Shown: positions 31,216 through 43,668, counted from the first letter of the stretch. The stretch: DNA of 64,000 bases from Serratia sp. PL17 (GCF_017832355.1 NZ_JAFIBY010000006.1:124001-188000), one strand, 5' to 3'. Numbers and translations are program-made. Notes: generated from the sequence alone by a model not told the origin.

Positions 31216-32610
31216 TCAAAAAGTCACCACCGTTTTAAGCGCCGTCACCCAGGCATCTTGCGTTTCGTTGACGCCCGCCGGATGGTGCCAATATTGCACC
31301 CCCGGTTGTAACTGCAGCCACGGAGTGACGTTGAAGCGGTAATAGAGTTCCGCCGTCACTGAGTGCCCCGGTACCGGGTGATAGTTGGGATCGTTATAGT
31401 CGGTAGCCTTGTTGATCTGATTCAAATAGCGCTGGTTATCCTGATAATGGCTGCTCAGCTTGACCATCGATACGCCCAAGCCCAGCCAATCATCCGGGCG
31501 CGCATCAAACAGCCCGCGATAACGAATGCCGGTCGAAGTGGAGTAATGCATATAGTTGGAGCGCTGATCCGCCAGCCCCAGGCTGTAGAACAGGCTAAGA
31601 CCGCGATTAGCGTCATCCGGGTGGCGCGTTACCTGCTGGTTAAAGCCGGTGTACAGGAACCAGGTGCGATCATGGCTGCGATAGCCGTTCGGATCGCTCG
31701 CCCCTGGGCCACCAGAGGCTCCCTCATACAAATCCTGCTGGCTGGCATTGGTAAATAACACGCCAATATTGTAGACCCCCGGCAACTGATTGACCGCGTT
31801 GGTTTTCAATTCCAGTTCCATCGGCAACAACACGCCCTTGCTGCCCTTGGTCGACCAACTCCAGGCATGGCTGCGGCTTGGGGCACTCGGGTTTTGCTCC
31901 AGCACACCGGTTTTAAAGGTCAGCCCATCGGTCAGTTTATATTGCAAGGTGGTGCCCCAGTAGTGGACGTTCCAGTTATACCAAGTCAATGAGTTGGCCG
32001 ATTTGCCGCCGCACAGGGTCAACGTTTGGAAATCGCAGGGAATGATCTGATCGAAATCCTGCACCTTGTTCATCATGCCAATGCGCCATTGCAGCCGGCG
32101 ATCGAGAAAACTGCGGCTAAAGGTCAGCCAACCCAACCGGGTGATCGACTGGCCGCCATAGCTTTCCTGCGACAGATCGGTCGGGTTGACGCGGGGATCC
32201 TGCAGGCGATCGCGTGTCAGGTTGTTATCATGGTTGCGGTTAACGATATTGCCTTCAATTACCGCATCCGGAATACCCGTCAGCGCCTGCAGATCCTGAC
32301 TGAAGGTCAGCGAGAACTGATCGATATAAGAAGCCTGCTTGTCGTGGTTATATCCACCGCCGGCGTTATAAGAAAGCTGGCTGAGGTAACCCAGATTATA
32401 GTGAAAACCATGATCTTCCAGGATCGGCCTGATCCCTAACATATCCCCCAACAGCCCTGCCTGCGGCGGTTCAAAGCCAAGTGCGACACCTTGCCATTTG
32501 GCAGTGGGTGCCTCCACGTCTTTGGCTGACTGCAAGGTTTCGGCCTGTGCGCCGGCGCAGGCCAGCAATAACCCGGCGAGGGTAACAAAGTGAGGTAATG
32601 GGTATTTCAT
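31216..32610 (-). CDS. Carbohydrate-selective porin, OprB family
   Basis: 464 residues from the ATG at 32610 (MKYPLPHFVTLAGLLLACAG, cleaved after AQA), with GGAGAA upstream; the frame continues 76 codons further through an ERIC repeat and is not coding there. OprB-type segments include NLGYLSQLSYNAGGGYNHDKQ, GWLTFSRSFLDRRLQWRIGM, FNQQVTRHPDDANRGLSLFYSLG and a C-terminal Phe (TALKTVVTF) typical of outer-membrane barrels. It is third in the beta-glucoside unit and likely lets the glucosides cross the outer membrane, the place taken by BglH in E. coli, which is a LamB-type porin. Confidence 0.88.
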   Translation of the reverse strand: MKYPLPHFVTLAGLLLACAGAQAETLQSAKDVEAPTAKWQGVALGFEPPQAGLLGDMLGIRPILEDHGFHYNLGYLSQLSYNAGGGYNHDKQASYIDQFSLTFSQDLQALTGIPDAVIEGNIVNRNHDNNLTRDRLQDPRVNPTDLSQESYGGQSITRLGWLTFSRSFLDRRLQWRIGMMNKVQDFDQIIPCDFQTLTLCGGKSANSLTWYNWNVHYWGTTLQYKLTDGLTFKTGVLEQNPSAPSRSHAWSWSTKGSKGVLLPMELELKTNAVNQLPGVYNIGVLFTNASQQDLYEGASGGPGASDPNGYRSHDRTWFLYTGFNQQVTRHPDDANRGLSLFYSLGLADQRSNYMHYSTSTGIRYRGLFDARPDDWLGLGVSMVKLSSHYQDNQRYLNQINKATDYNDPNYHPVPGHSVTAELYYRFNVTPWLQLQPGVQYWHHPAGVNETQDAWVTALKTVVTF

Positions 32611-32632
32611 TATTATATTTCTCCAACATATT

Positions 32633-32757
32633 GATACCCGACGGATTTCGAATTTCAGCAAGGCGGCAAGCGTGGGAGTCCCCTGGAGCTTACTGAAGTA
32701 AGTGACAGGGGTGAGCACGCGTCGCCAACAATGCGGCGGTTTGAAATACGGGGGTAG
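32633..32757. repeat. ERIC element between the phospho-glucosidase and porin genes
   Basis: A 125-bp palindrome with the diagnostic ERIC core: GTCCCCTGGAGCTTAC, then AAGTAAGTGACAGGGGTGAG. Outer ends GATACCC and GGGGGTA with TTTCGAATTTCAGCAAGGCGG against GCGGCGGTTTGAAAT. Close to the 127-bp consensus length. It lies inside the putative bgl transcript. Confidence 0.92.
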
Positions 32758-32855
32758 CTGCGGGCAACAGCATTCCCTGGGGGTAATTCCCCAAACATTG
32801 GCAGCAGTAGATAAAGGTAATAACCCGGTGGTTGCCACCGGGGGATGGATAAAAC

Positions 32856-36266
<3,411 letters not shown>

Positions 36267-36273
<7 letters not shown>

Positions 36274-36296
36274 GCCTGCCGAAGCAGTGACAACCC
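36267..36296 (-). promoter_or_regulatory. BglG/LicT-type RNA antiterminator (RAT) site
   Basis: The 30-nt minus-strand RNA begins GGGTTGTCACTG, has a central CTTCGG-type loop, and ends GGCAGGCAAAACCT. It closely follows the RAT consensus of bgl/sac/lic operons (GGATTGTTACTG ... GGCAAAACC). Its 3' edge is also the 5' arm of the leader terminator. Confidence 0.92.
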
Positions 36297-36370
36297 TAAA
36301 TCGGTTGAGCTAAGACGTTAACACTCCCTATTTTGCTGGAGCAAGACCCTACGGCGCCAAATTATTGAAC

Positions 36371-36386
36371 TGTGACCCAGCAGACA
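36371..36386. promoter_or_regulatory. CRP-like site upstream of the bgl leader
   Basis: TGTGACCCAGCAGACA: one perfect TGTGA half and one weaker half at the standard 6-bp spacing, 75 bp upstream of the antiterminator. Catabolite control would be expected for this operon. Confidence 0.45.
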
Positions 36387-36394
36387 AAACCACG

Positions 36395-37153
36395 TCAGTG
36401 GGCGAAATAGTGCATACCGCCGTCTACCGGGATAACCGCACCCGTGATATATCGCGCGAGCGGGGAACACAGAAACGCCGCCAGATTGGCCACATCTTCC
36501 GGCTCGCCAAAGTAACCGATCGGGATGTTCTGAGCGATAAACGCCAGGCGTGCCGCCTCGGTCGGGTGCAGCTTTTCACGTACCTGTTCGCTGTTAATCC
36601 GCCCGGGTTGCAGCGTATTGACGGTAATGCCTTGTGCCGCCACTTCCCCCGCTAACCCTTTGGCCCACAAATGTATTGCCCCCTTGGCAGCCGTCGCAGC
36701 ATTCAGACTGCGTGGTTCCATCGAGCCGCTGATGTTGATGACCCGCCCCCATCCCTGCGCCTGCATGCCGGGCAACAGTGCGTGAGTCACCCGACGCGCC
36801 GGCGTGAAGTTCAGGGCAAACGCCTCTTCCCAACCCGCATCGCCTTCACTCAATGCGGTCGGGCGGGCACCGCCGACGGCATTAATCACAATATCAATGG
36901 TTCCAAATCGGCCCATAGCTTGCGCAAGCATGCGGTCGAGCGCTCCCGCATCGGTAATATCCGCCGCAATCACCCAGGGCCGTACGCCACCCGCTTGTTC
37001 TACCTCATCAGCCAGAGCCAGTAAGCGCTCTTCACGGCGGGCGGTCGCCACCACGGATACCCCCTGCGCAGCCAGCACCCGGACCATACCCGCACCGATC
37101 CCCTCACTCGCACCGGTCACCAGCGCGATACGCCCCTTCAGCCGCAAATACAT
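36395..37153 (-). CDS. SDR-family protein lacking the catalytic tyrosine
   Basis: 252 residues. The Rossmann fold is intact: TGASEGIG at 13-20 for NAD(P), INAVGG around 90-95, TVNTLQPGRINSEQV and a C-terminal AFLCSPLARYITGAVIPVDGG. The YxxxK motif reads AATAAK, so Ala153 replaces Tyr while Lys157 is kept; the expected Ser position is also shifted. It may belong to a divergent FabG-like clade that uses another residue or is not a reductase. Divergent from a LysR regulator 114 bp away, which probably controls it. Confidence 0.85.
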   Translation of the reverse strand: MYLRLKGRIALVTGASEGIGAGMVRVLAAQGVSVVATARREERLLALADEVEQAGGVRPWVIAADITDAGALDRMLAQAMGRFGTIDIVINAVGGARPTALSEGDAGWEEAFALNFTPARRVTHALLPGMQAQGWGRVINISGSMEPRSLNAATAAKGAIHLWAKGLAGEVAAQGITVNTLQPGRINSEQVREKLHPTEAARLAFIAQNIPIGYFGEPEDVANLAAFLCSPLARYITGAVIPVDGGMHYFAH

Positions 37154-37267
37154 AAGATTACCTTATTGAATAATTCAATCTGGTTACAACGATAATGCCA
37201 TTGAATCACACCCCACTCTGTGTGAATATTCCATAAATTTGCAACGATACTGTGCAGGAATTCACTG

Positions 37268-38131
37268 ATGTTCGACTGGCAGGATTTAAAACACTTTGTG
37301 GTGTTGGCACGCACCGGCTCATTGTCGGCAGCGGCGCGGGAGTTGGGCTGCGATCACGCGACGGTTGGCCGGAGAGTGGCGGCACTGGAGAAATCGCTTG
37401 GGCTACGGCTGATTCACCGCCTGCCGCGCAGCACGCCGTTGACCGAGGACGGAAAAATGATTGCCGGGCTGGCAGCCGACGTTGAAAATCAAAGCCATGC
37501 CATTGTGCGTCATGCACGCAGCGCCGGGGACACACCGCAAACCCAGGTGCGCATCAGTGCCCCGCCGTCGGTCGCCGCCCGGGTTATCGCTCCGCATATT
37601 GCGCAATTTCATCAGGCTTTTCCGCATATTACGTTGGTGCTCTCTGGCGAGTCGGCGATCGCCGAACTGGATCGCGGCGACGCCGAAGTGGCAGTGCGCA
37701 TGGTGCGGCCACAGCAGCCGGATCTGTTGATAAAACGCATCGGCATCATGCGCTACGCGCTGTACGCCACGCGGCAGCACGCCGCCTTACCAGAGGCCGC
37801 CCGGGCTTTTATCGCCTACGACCATCACTACCAACACCAGCCCCATCAACAATGGCTGCAGCAGCTGTTGCAGGGTCGCCCGGTAGTCTTTGAAGCCAGC
37901 GATCTTTTCTCTCTGCAAGAAGCCGCACGTTCGGGGCTAGGGGCCGTAGTATTGCCGACGTTTGTTGCCGATAGCGACTCAGAACTCGTGACACTGCCCA
38001 CGTCAATTGCCGCGCCAACACGCGAGCTATGGCTGGTCACTTATCCCGATCTGGCGCGCTCCCCAGCCATTCGCGCAGTGATGACGTTCCTGACTGAAAT
38101 CATCGAAAAAAAATGTCCGCCCACGCCATAA
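37268..38131 (+). CDS. LysR-family transcriptional regulator
   Basis: 287 residues. N-terminal winged helix DWQDLKHFVVLARTGSLSAAAREL then DHATVGRRVAALEKSLGLRL, and a substrate-binding domain of LysR type (VRISAPPSVAARVIAPHIAQFHQAFPHI, ending with LWLVTYPDLARSPAIRAVMTFL). The arrangement divergent from the SDR gene is the classical LysR regulator-target layout. Ligand unknown. Confidence 0.9.
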   Translation: MFDWQDLKHFVVLARTGSLSAAARELGCDHATVGRRVAALEKSLGLRLIHRLPRSTPLTEDGKMIAGLAADVENQSHAIVRHARSAGDTPQTQVRISAPPSVAARVIAPHIAQFHQAFPHITLVLSGESAIAELDRGDAEVAVRMVRPQQPDLLIKRIGIMRYALYATRQHAALPEAARAFIAYDHHYQHQPHQQWLQQLLQGRPVVFEASDLFSLQEAARSGLGAVVLPTFVADSDSELVTLPTSIAAPTRELWLVTYPDLARSPAIRAVMTFLTEIIEKKCPPTP

Positions 38132-38223
38132 AGCATCAGAGATGCTAATTGAATGCTGGACAAAACTCACGCAGGGGATTATTACTGATCGCGGCATAAT
38201 GGACTTTAGGACTGGCTGAGATC

Positions 38224-38973
38224 ATGACTTTACGTACAGAGTTTGGACGAATTTTGATTACCGGCGCAGGTGGCCGGGTCGCGACGGCATTCCGTCAATC
38301 GGTAGGAAATCGCTATCAGCTGCGGCTGGCGGAAAAAGAGCTCGGTCTGCTGACCGATCTGCAACCGGGCGATGAGGTGATCAGTTTCGACATTGCCGAT
38401 ATCGCAGCCTGCCGTGAGGCCTGCGCCAATATCGATACGGTGCTGCACCTGGCGGCCGATCCCTCGCCCGATGCGGACTTTTGTCACTCGCTGATGGATA
38501 ACAATATCCTCGGCACCTTCAATATTTTTCGGGCAGCCAAAGACGCAGGCTGCAAACGCGTGGTCTTCGCCAGCAGTGCACAAGCGGTGGAAGGTTACGC
38601 GCTGGATTACCAAATTCGGCCACAAGATGCCCCCAAACCGAAAAACCTCTACGGGGTAAGCAAAGCATTCGGCGAAGGTATCGCCGCCTATTTTGCCCAT
38701 CAAGAGGGGCTGTCTGCCTTGTCGGTACGCATCGCCAATTTCACCACGCTAGAATATGGCGAACAGCTCAGTGCTCGTGATATGAGCGCTTTCCTGAGCC
38801 ACCGCGACGCGGCCGATCTGCTGGAACGTTGCCTGCGTATCGAAGGTGTACACCATGCCGTGGTGCACGGCGTTTCCAACAACCGCTATAAGCGGCTGTC
38901 GCTGGAGGAAACCAGCCGCTTGCTCGGCTACTACCCGCAGGATGATGCGTTCAGCATTCTCGGTTTTGCCTAA
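38224..38973 (+). CDS. NAD-dependent epimerase/dehydratase, uronate-dehydrogenase-like
   Basis: 249 residues of the extended-SDR family. NAD-binding GAGGRV at 14-19, an acidic DIAD segment, LHLAADPSPDADF, catalytic FASSAQA serine, and Tyr143-x3-Lys147 in NLYGVSKAFGE. The short length and the LNAAD/SSA/YGVSK pattern resemble hexuronate dehydrogenase (Udh)-like proteins rather than UDP-sugar epimerases. Substrate not determinable from sequence alone. Its stop overlaps that of the convergent hydrolase gene by 4 bp. Confidence 0.8.
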   Translation: MTLRTEFGRILITGAGGRVATAFRQSVGNRYQLRLAEKELGLLTDLQPGDEVISFDIADIAACREACANIDTVLHLAADPSPDADFCHSLMDNNILGTFNIFRAAKDAGCKRVVFASSAQAVEGYALDYQIRPQDAPKPKNLYGVSKAFGEGIAAYFAHQEGLSALSVRIANFTTLEYGEQLSARDMSAFLSHRDAADLLERCLRIEGVHHAVVHGVSNNRYKRLSLEETSRLLGYYPQDDAFSILGFA

Positions 38974-40418
38974 AGCTTGTTATCAATCCGCTGGAGCACG
39001 TAAGGGAAAAATGGGTTGGAGGCAATGCGCATCAGCGAGTCGAGATCGACCACCAACACCGACCGTTCGCCGCGCGCGGCGATGGTGCCAAGGCTGATGC
39101 CGAACTCATCGCGCTGCTCGGGGAACCGGCCATACAGTGAATCACTCACCGGGAAGGGCAACGCCACGTGCGACAACGAATAAATATCCGTCGGGTAGGT
39201 CATACCTAGCGGTAGATCGCTTTCGGTGGTCGCTCCAGCCGGTGTAACACGGGCGATCGCCTCACTGCTTTCTGGTGAGACATTAGCGATCACCGTGGTC
39301 TGGTAACGACGTGGCGGTGGTGGCAGCAGCTGACTGACCGCAGCCGCCGCATTTGGCCGCAGCAGTGGTCCAAAGTTTACCGTACGATTAACGTCAAATA
39401 GCACCAGTTCGCTGCCGTTAGCCGGTAGTTCGTTATATAACGCCCGGATCACCGCCCGGGTGCTCACGGTGGAGTCCATCACAGACTGGAAGGTCAGCAC
39501 AGGGGCTAATTTCTCCAGTTTTCCGTCGCGTGCCGCCAGGGCAATTTGCTGTTGCAGCCCGTTACTGAGCAGATAAGACTGGCGTGCACCATTGACTGGG
39601 AATGAATTGTATTTAAAGGGATTAAACTCCGGCAGCACACCGAGCCACGCCGCTTTGGCAAAGGCAGGGAACACGGCAGGCCAGCCGGCAATGCCAGCGA
39701 AACGAGCAAAACTGGTGACGCCGATCATCGGTGAAATCAACACCAACCGCTGCGGCGCCGCCAACTGCGGATCATCCAGTGCATCCAACGCATACTTCAT
39801 CGCCAGCGCCCCGCCGTTGGAAAAGCCTACGATATGCAACGGTTTATCACCACCGGCCTTACTCCGCGCCTCACGCACGGCCAATCGCGTCGCCGCCAAC
39901 CAGTCGCGCCATTCAATATTGGTCAATGCGCCCGGCACCGTGCCGTGTGCCGGCAGACGAATACCGACCGCCACATAACCGTGTTGCCGATAGTTCTCAG
40001 CAATGTGCCGCAGGCTGTAAGGGGAATCGGTCAAGCCGTGCAGCAACACCACAGCGCCACGTGGCTCGCCTTGCGGCATCAGTTCGTAAGAACGGTTCCA
40101 GTCCCGGACAAAGTGCTCCGGATACACCGGGCTGCCATCAAAATAGCGGTTAAGGGGGATACGTTCGCTGGCGGAGAGTTTGTCCGTGACGTTAGCCTTC
40201 ACGTCATCAAATACCCGGCTTTCGGCAGCCAGATAACCCTGCCAATTGGTCTTATCCATCTCGGCGGCAGACAGCTCATGCGGCACAAAAGTATGCCACG
40301 GCTCCAGCGCCGGACCGCTTTGGGTGTCGTAAATACGTACCGCAAACAGTGTGAGTAACACGGTAACAACCACGATTGTCAGCCGTTTAGTCCATTTGAT
40401 TATCGCCCTGGAAGGCAT
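38970..40418 (-). CDS. Membrane-anchored alpha/beta hydrolase
   Basis: 482 residues from the ATG at 40418 (MPSRAIIKWTKRLTIVVVTV), preceded by AGGAG; one N-terminal transmembrane anchor at about residues 11-28. The hydrolase fold shows the oxyanion motif LLHGLTDSPYSLRH and the nucleophile elbow GFSNGG. The C-terminal third has no clear family landmark. It is probably a periplasm-facing esterase/lipase of unknown substrate. It converges on the preceding epimerase gene. Confidence 0.8.
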   Translation of the reverse strand: MPSRAIIKWTKRLTIVVVTVLLTLFAVRIYDTQSGPALEPWHTFVPHELSAAEMDKTNWQGYLAAESRVFDDVKANVTDKLSASERIPLNRYFDGSPVYPEHFVRDWNRSYELMPQGEPRGAVVLLHGLTDSPYSLRHIAENYRQHGYVAVGIRLPAHGTVPGALTNIEWRDWLAATRLAVREARSKAGGDKPLHIVGFSNGGALAMKYALDALDDPQLAAPQRLVLISPMIGVTSFARFAGIAGWPAVFPAFAKAAWLGVLPEFNPFKYNSFPVNGARQSYLLSNGLQQQIALAARDGKLEKLAPVLTFQSVMDSTVSTRAVIRALYNELPANGSELVLFDVNRTVNFGPLLRPNAAAAVSQLLPPPPRRYQTTVIANVSPESSEAIARVTPAGATTESDLPLGMTYPTDIYSLSHVALPFPVSDSLYGRFPEQRDEFGISLGTIAARGERSVLVVDLDSLMRIASNPFFPYVLQRIDNKL

Positions 40419-40558
40419 ACCCACTCCTGAATTCACGGTTATCCTGCAGCGATTATAGGTGCTAAATGCCATCAGCGGCAGCAGTCGCTCGCACTTTCCA
40501 AAACCGGTTGGAACCAGCAGGCCGGGCGAATAACACTATTCACAGCAAGCCACTATCC

Positions 40559-40816
40559 GTAGTAAGTGTGTTTTTCCTTGGTCCAGTTGGTTTTGGCACC
40601 ATTCCACCATTGCAAATGTACGTGATGAAGAAAGCTGTCGGCGCGCCAATTCTGGCCTCTGCGGCCAATATCTCAGCGTGCAATCTGGGTGCCTCTGGCG
40701 GTGTTTGGCTTGGGGGGATCGCTATTAATGCTGGTTATGGTTTTACTTCACCCAACTGGGTGGGCGCCATCACAACCAGCCTTGGTCTGCTAATCGCTGT
40801 CTATGCGTTACGGTGA
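40559..40816 (+). pseudogene. C-terminal remnant of an MFS transporter (YdhP/AraJ-like)
   Basis: About 85 codons (VPPLQM-type segment GTIPPLQMYVMKKAV, SAANISACNLGASGG, INAGYGFTSPNWVGAI) resemble the last two or three helices of YdhP-like MFS exporters. The upstream 300 residues of such a protein are absent, being replaced by the divergent hydrolase gene, and no ribosome site is present. It looks like a deletion remnant; the frame can be extended to 40466 but without homology. Confidence 0.75.
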
Positions 40817-40916
40817 AAACAGGATCTGCCGTTGGAAAATCACGGCTGAATCCCTGGATAAAGGGGGGGCCATGAGCGCCCCCTCTTTCGACACATAGTT
40901 GATGTTAGTGACTTAA

Positions 40917-41153
40917 TTACGGTTTTTCGGAGATTTTGCGCAGGTATTCGTTATTTTTAAACGCAATGATGATCATTTCGAAGCAAACGCGAGTGAACAC
41001 GCCGCCGATAATGATAGCAAACAGACCACGGAAGAACTCACCGTAGAACATAGAACCGATCCCGCCGAGAAGAATGCCCAGCAGGCAAAGCCAGTAAACG
41101 CCGGTGATGATTTTCGGTGTCAGCATCGCGTCAAAAAAGAAAATGTTTTTCAT
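40917..41153 (-). CDS. DUF4282 small membrane protein
   Basis: 78 residues from the ATG at 41153 (MKNIFFFDAMLTPKIITGVYWL), which has AAGGAAGG upstream; a longer frame exists but lacks a ribosome site. Two transmembrane helices (ITGVYWLCLLGILLGGIG and GLFAIIIGGVFTRVCFEMIIIAF) match the DUF4282 pattern beginning with a FFDxMLTPKII motif. Function unknown. It stands alone between an MFS remnant and a phosphatase gene. Confidence 0.8.
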   Translation of the reverse strand: MKNIFFFDAMLTPKIITGVYWLCLLGILLGGIGSMFYGEFFRGLFAIIIGGVFTRVCFEMIIIAFKNNEYLRKISEKP

Positions 41154-41299
41154 TGTAAATCCTTCCTTAGGCCAGTATTTAATTATCCCAGAGGCGCCGC
41201 ATCGGTGCGACACGCCCTTTTTTGTCACACCGGTTATGATAACGAGTAACGCGACGAAAAGCGCACTGAAATCAACAAGCCATTACATAAGGGTTGAGG

Positions 41300-41887
41300 A
41301 TGCTTAACAAAACGGGCAAGAAAATACTCGGCGGTTTGGCGGCGTTGTTGCTGTTCAGCCAAAGCGCACTGGCACAGGAAACGCTGATCTTCGTACGCCA
41401 CGGTGAAAAACCCGCCGACAACAGCGGCCAGTTAACCTGCAAAGGGCTGAACCGCGCGCTGGCGCTGCCAGACGTGCTACTGAACCGTTATGGCAAGCCG
41501 GACTTTATCTTTGCCGCCGGGCCGAAAGAGAATAAAACCGGCAGTTCGCTGCGGGCGCTGTCGACCATTATGCCCACCGCCGTACGCGTGGGGTTACCGA
41601 TCGGCCTTCAGTTCCACGCCAATGATATCGCCGGGTTGCAGCAAGAGCTGCTCAGCGATAAATACCAGAACTCGCGTATCTTCATCGCTTGGGAGCATAA
41701 GAATCTCGATAAGGCGGTGAAGAACATCGTTGCCGCACGCGGTGGCGACGCCAGTCTAGTGCCCGAATGGCCAGGCAGCGACTTCGACAGCATCTTTGTG
41801 GTTACGCTGGATCAGGGCAAGGTATCATTCAGGCAGGAAAGCGAGGGTTTGACCCAGTTGTCAGAAAATTGCCCTTCTGCAGGATAA
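41300..41887 (+). CDS. Periplasmic histidine-phosphatase-family protein
   Basis: 195 residues from the ATG at 41300 with AAGGG upstream. Signal peptide MLNKTGKKILGGLAALLLFS cleaved after ALA, then the phosphoglycerate-mutase-type motif FVRHGEKPADNSG with Arg33-His34. The second catalytic His is probably in AWEHKNLDKAV; AAGPKENKTGSSLRAL is also typical of the small bacterial clade. Substrate unknown. Expected periplasmic. Monocistronic, 387 bp upstream of the luxI gene. Confidence 0.78.
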   Translation: MLNKTGKKILGGLAALLLFSQSALAQETLIFVRHGEKPADNSGQLTCKGLNRALALPDVLLNRYGKPDFIFAAGPKENKTGSSLRALSTIMPTAVRVGLPIGLQFHANDIAGLQQELLSDKYQNSRIFIAWEHKNLDKAVKNIVAARGGDASLVPEWPGSDFDSIFVVTLDQGKVSFRQESEGLTQLSENCPSAG

Positions 41888-42274
41888 GTAAGATTGCAGG
41901 CAACTGCTCTGAGAGCTTGATCGTGGGGTCTATTTATAATGGCACCCCCTCTAGAAATAAAAGGGTTATTATCCGTTTAAAATCATTTTGAACAACTCAG
42001 GTGGATGGCTTATTGATTTGGCATAGCCAAATAATTATTAACCTGCGGCCCTCTCTTACCCAGACTCAGCCGACTGCCCGCAGTATTCACAAACAAGATC
42101 TCATCATCCAGCAGAGAGAAAGTTATTGTACAAAGCGGGAATTTCGACACCCGAGTTCTCTTTTAACTTCCTGCATGATCTTGTTTTGATCGCCCAACAT
42201 AAAATCTTTGTAGAATACCGGCAGGCTGTTTGAAAACCGCAATATATTCACGCTAATAATAAAAGGGTCATGGA
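41888..42274. other. 387-bp intergenic region before luxI
   Basis: AT-rich in its right half. It should hold the luxI promoter; I see no lux-box-like dyad here, unlike the luxR side. No credible ORF or RNA gene is visible. Confidence 0.5.
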
Positions 42275-42910
42275 ATGCTTGAACTATTTGATATCAGCTA
42301 CGAAGAGCTGAGAATGACACACTCTAACGAGCTCTACCGGCTGAGAAAGAAAACTTTTAGCGATCGGTTGGGTTGGGACGTAGCATGCAACCTCGATATG
42401 GAGTTTGATGAGTTTGATAACTCCGGCACGCGCTACATACTCGGCTTGTGCAAAGGGCAGCTGGTCTGCAGCGTGCGTTTTACCGCGCTGAGCCAGCCCA
42501 ACATGATAACCCACACATTCCGCACCTGTTTTGACAGCGTGGAGCTCCCCATAGATGGAATAGAATCAAGTCGCTTTTTTGTCGACAAAGCTCGGGCGCG
42601 GCGGCTACTTGGCGAGCGGTACCCAGTCAGTCAGGCTCTGTTCCTGGCCATGATCAATTGGGCCCAGCACCATAAACGCAATGACATTCACACAATCGTG
42701 AGTCGGGCGATGTTGAGGATACTCGAACGCTCAGGGTGGCAAATCCGCGTACTTAAAGAAGCTTTCCTCAGCGAACGCGAACGTATTTATCTGATAGTTC
42801 TACCGACAGGGCAAGAAGATCGGAACCAAATGGCATCAGGGATCATTAGCATGCTTGGTTGTTCGGCACCGTCTGTTATCACCTGGCCGCTGTCGCTGCC
42901 GGCGTTATAA
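42275..42910 (+). CDS. LuxI-family N-acylhomoserine lactone synthase (SwrI/SplI/SprI-like)
   Basis: 211 residues. All LuxI landmarks are present: Arg24, Phe28, Trp34 (LRKKTFSDRLGW), Glu43, Asp45, Asp48 (MEFDEFDN), Arg68 (VCSVRF) and Glu97-Ser-Ser-Arg100 (ESSRFFVDKARAR). The start MLELFDISYEEL and overall sequence resemble SwrI of S. liquefaciens and its S. plymuthica/proteamaculans relatives, which make C4/C6-type or 3-oxo-C6 signals. It makes AHLs from SAM and acyl-ACP. Its 3' end overlaps the convergent luxR gene by 32 bp, the layout seen in esaI/esaR and sprI/sprR. Confidence 0.95.
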   Translation: MLELFDISYEELRMTHSNELYRLRKKTFSDRLGWDVACNLDMEFDEFDNSGTRYILGLCKGQLVCSVRFTALSQPNMITHTFRTCFDSVELPIDGIESSRFFVDKARARRLLGERYPVSQALFLAMINWAQHHKRNDIHTIVSRAMLRILERSGWQIRVLKEAFLSERERIYLIVLPTGQEDRNQMASGIISMLGCSAPSVITWPLSLPAL

Positions 42911-43628
42911 GCTCCAGCTCAACGCCCAGCCGGATGGCCTGCCGGGCGTTACTGACGCCCAACTTAACCACAATATTACCCATATGAAACTTCACCGTAC
43001 TCACGGAAATGCCTGCAATGGCAGCAATCTCTCCATAAGTTTTTCCCATACTGGCCCAATAAAGCACCTCATTCTCCCGATGAGTAAAAATGGGTTTATC
43101 CTTGTCTACATGGTGTTTATGACTGTTGGATGAAGCGGAGCCAGCAAGACGATACATCTGTTCATTAATATCGATCAGCAACATCTGCATGGCTCCGCGA
43201 TCGGACGAGAGCCGCTTTTCCAGTTCACCTTGTCCGTTGTTGGCGATAATGACAGACAACAACGCCAGATTGTTCATATGGTCATGCAGCACAAAAGTGA
43301 AGCCGTTCACGATGTTGTACCGTCTAGAAAGCGAGAAAATCTTGGTGAACTTCAGATCTGACATGAGAGTGATATTTTCATCCCACGCAAATGGCGAGGT
43401 GCGTTTGAACGCGGTCAGTATCACCGGATCGGTGAGTTGAAAATTATTGGCACGGTAGAGGTCCACCCATTCATCAGGGTAACTGGAAATGATAAGCACA
43501 TCTGACGGATTTTTCTTTCTAACAACCGTATAAGCGTATTCCGGGCTACCGAGTGCAGACAGCTTTCTGTCGATATGATCTCGGAGCGTTTCCGTTATTG
43601 TTTGATTTTCATTGAAGATAGAAAACAT
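42879..43628 (-). CDS. LuxR-family AHL receptor / regulator
   Basis: 249 residues. AHL-binding residues Trp54, Tyr58, Asp67-Pro68 and Trp82 are in place (PDEWVDLYRANNFQLTDPV, SPFAWDE). The C-terminal HTH (FTHRENEVLYWASMGKTYGEIAAIAGIS, VKFHMGNIVVKLGVSNARQAI) is intact. The extended linker and convergent overlap with luxI group it with EsaR/ExpR/SprR-type receptors, several of which bind DNA without ligand and are released by AHL. A lux-box dyad lies 41 bp upstream, suggesting autoregulation. Confidence 0.94.
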   Translation of the reverse strand: MFSIFNENQTITETLRDHIDRKLSALGSPEYAYTVVRKKNPSDVLIISSYPDEWVDLYRANNFQLTDPVILTAFKRTSPFAWDENITLMSDLKFTKIFSLSRRYNIVNGFTFVLHDHMNNLALLSVIIANNGQGELEKRLSSDRGAMQMLLIDINEQMYRLAGSASSNSHKHHVDKDKPIFTHRENEVLYWASMGKTYGEIAAIAGISVSTVKFHMGNIVVKLGVSNARQAIRLGVELELITPAATAAR

Positions 43629-43668
43629 ACAGGCTCCGTGGCGGTCTGGCTTTCCCTTTAGTGAGACA

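Noticed and set aside
40863-40885. GC hairpin GGGGGC...GCCCCC after the MFS remnant as a terminator
   Set aside because: Only a short CTTT follows on the plus strand; plausible old terminator of the lost transporter but too weak to call.
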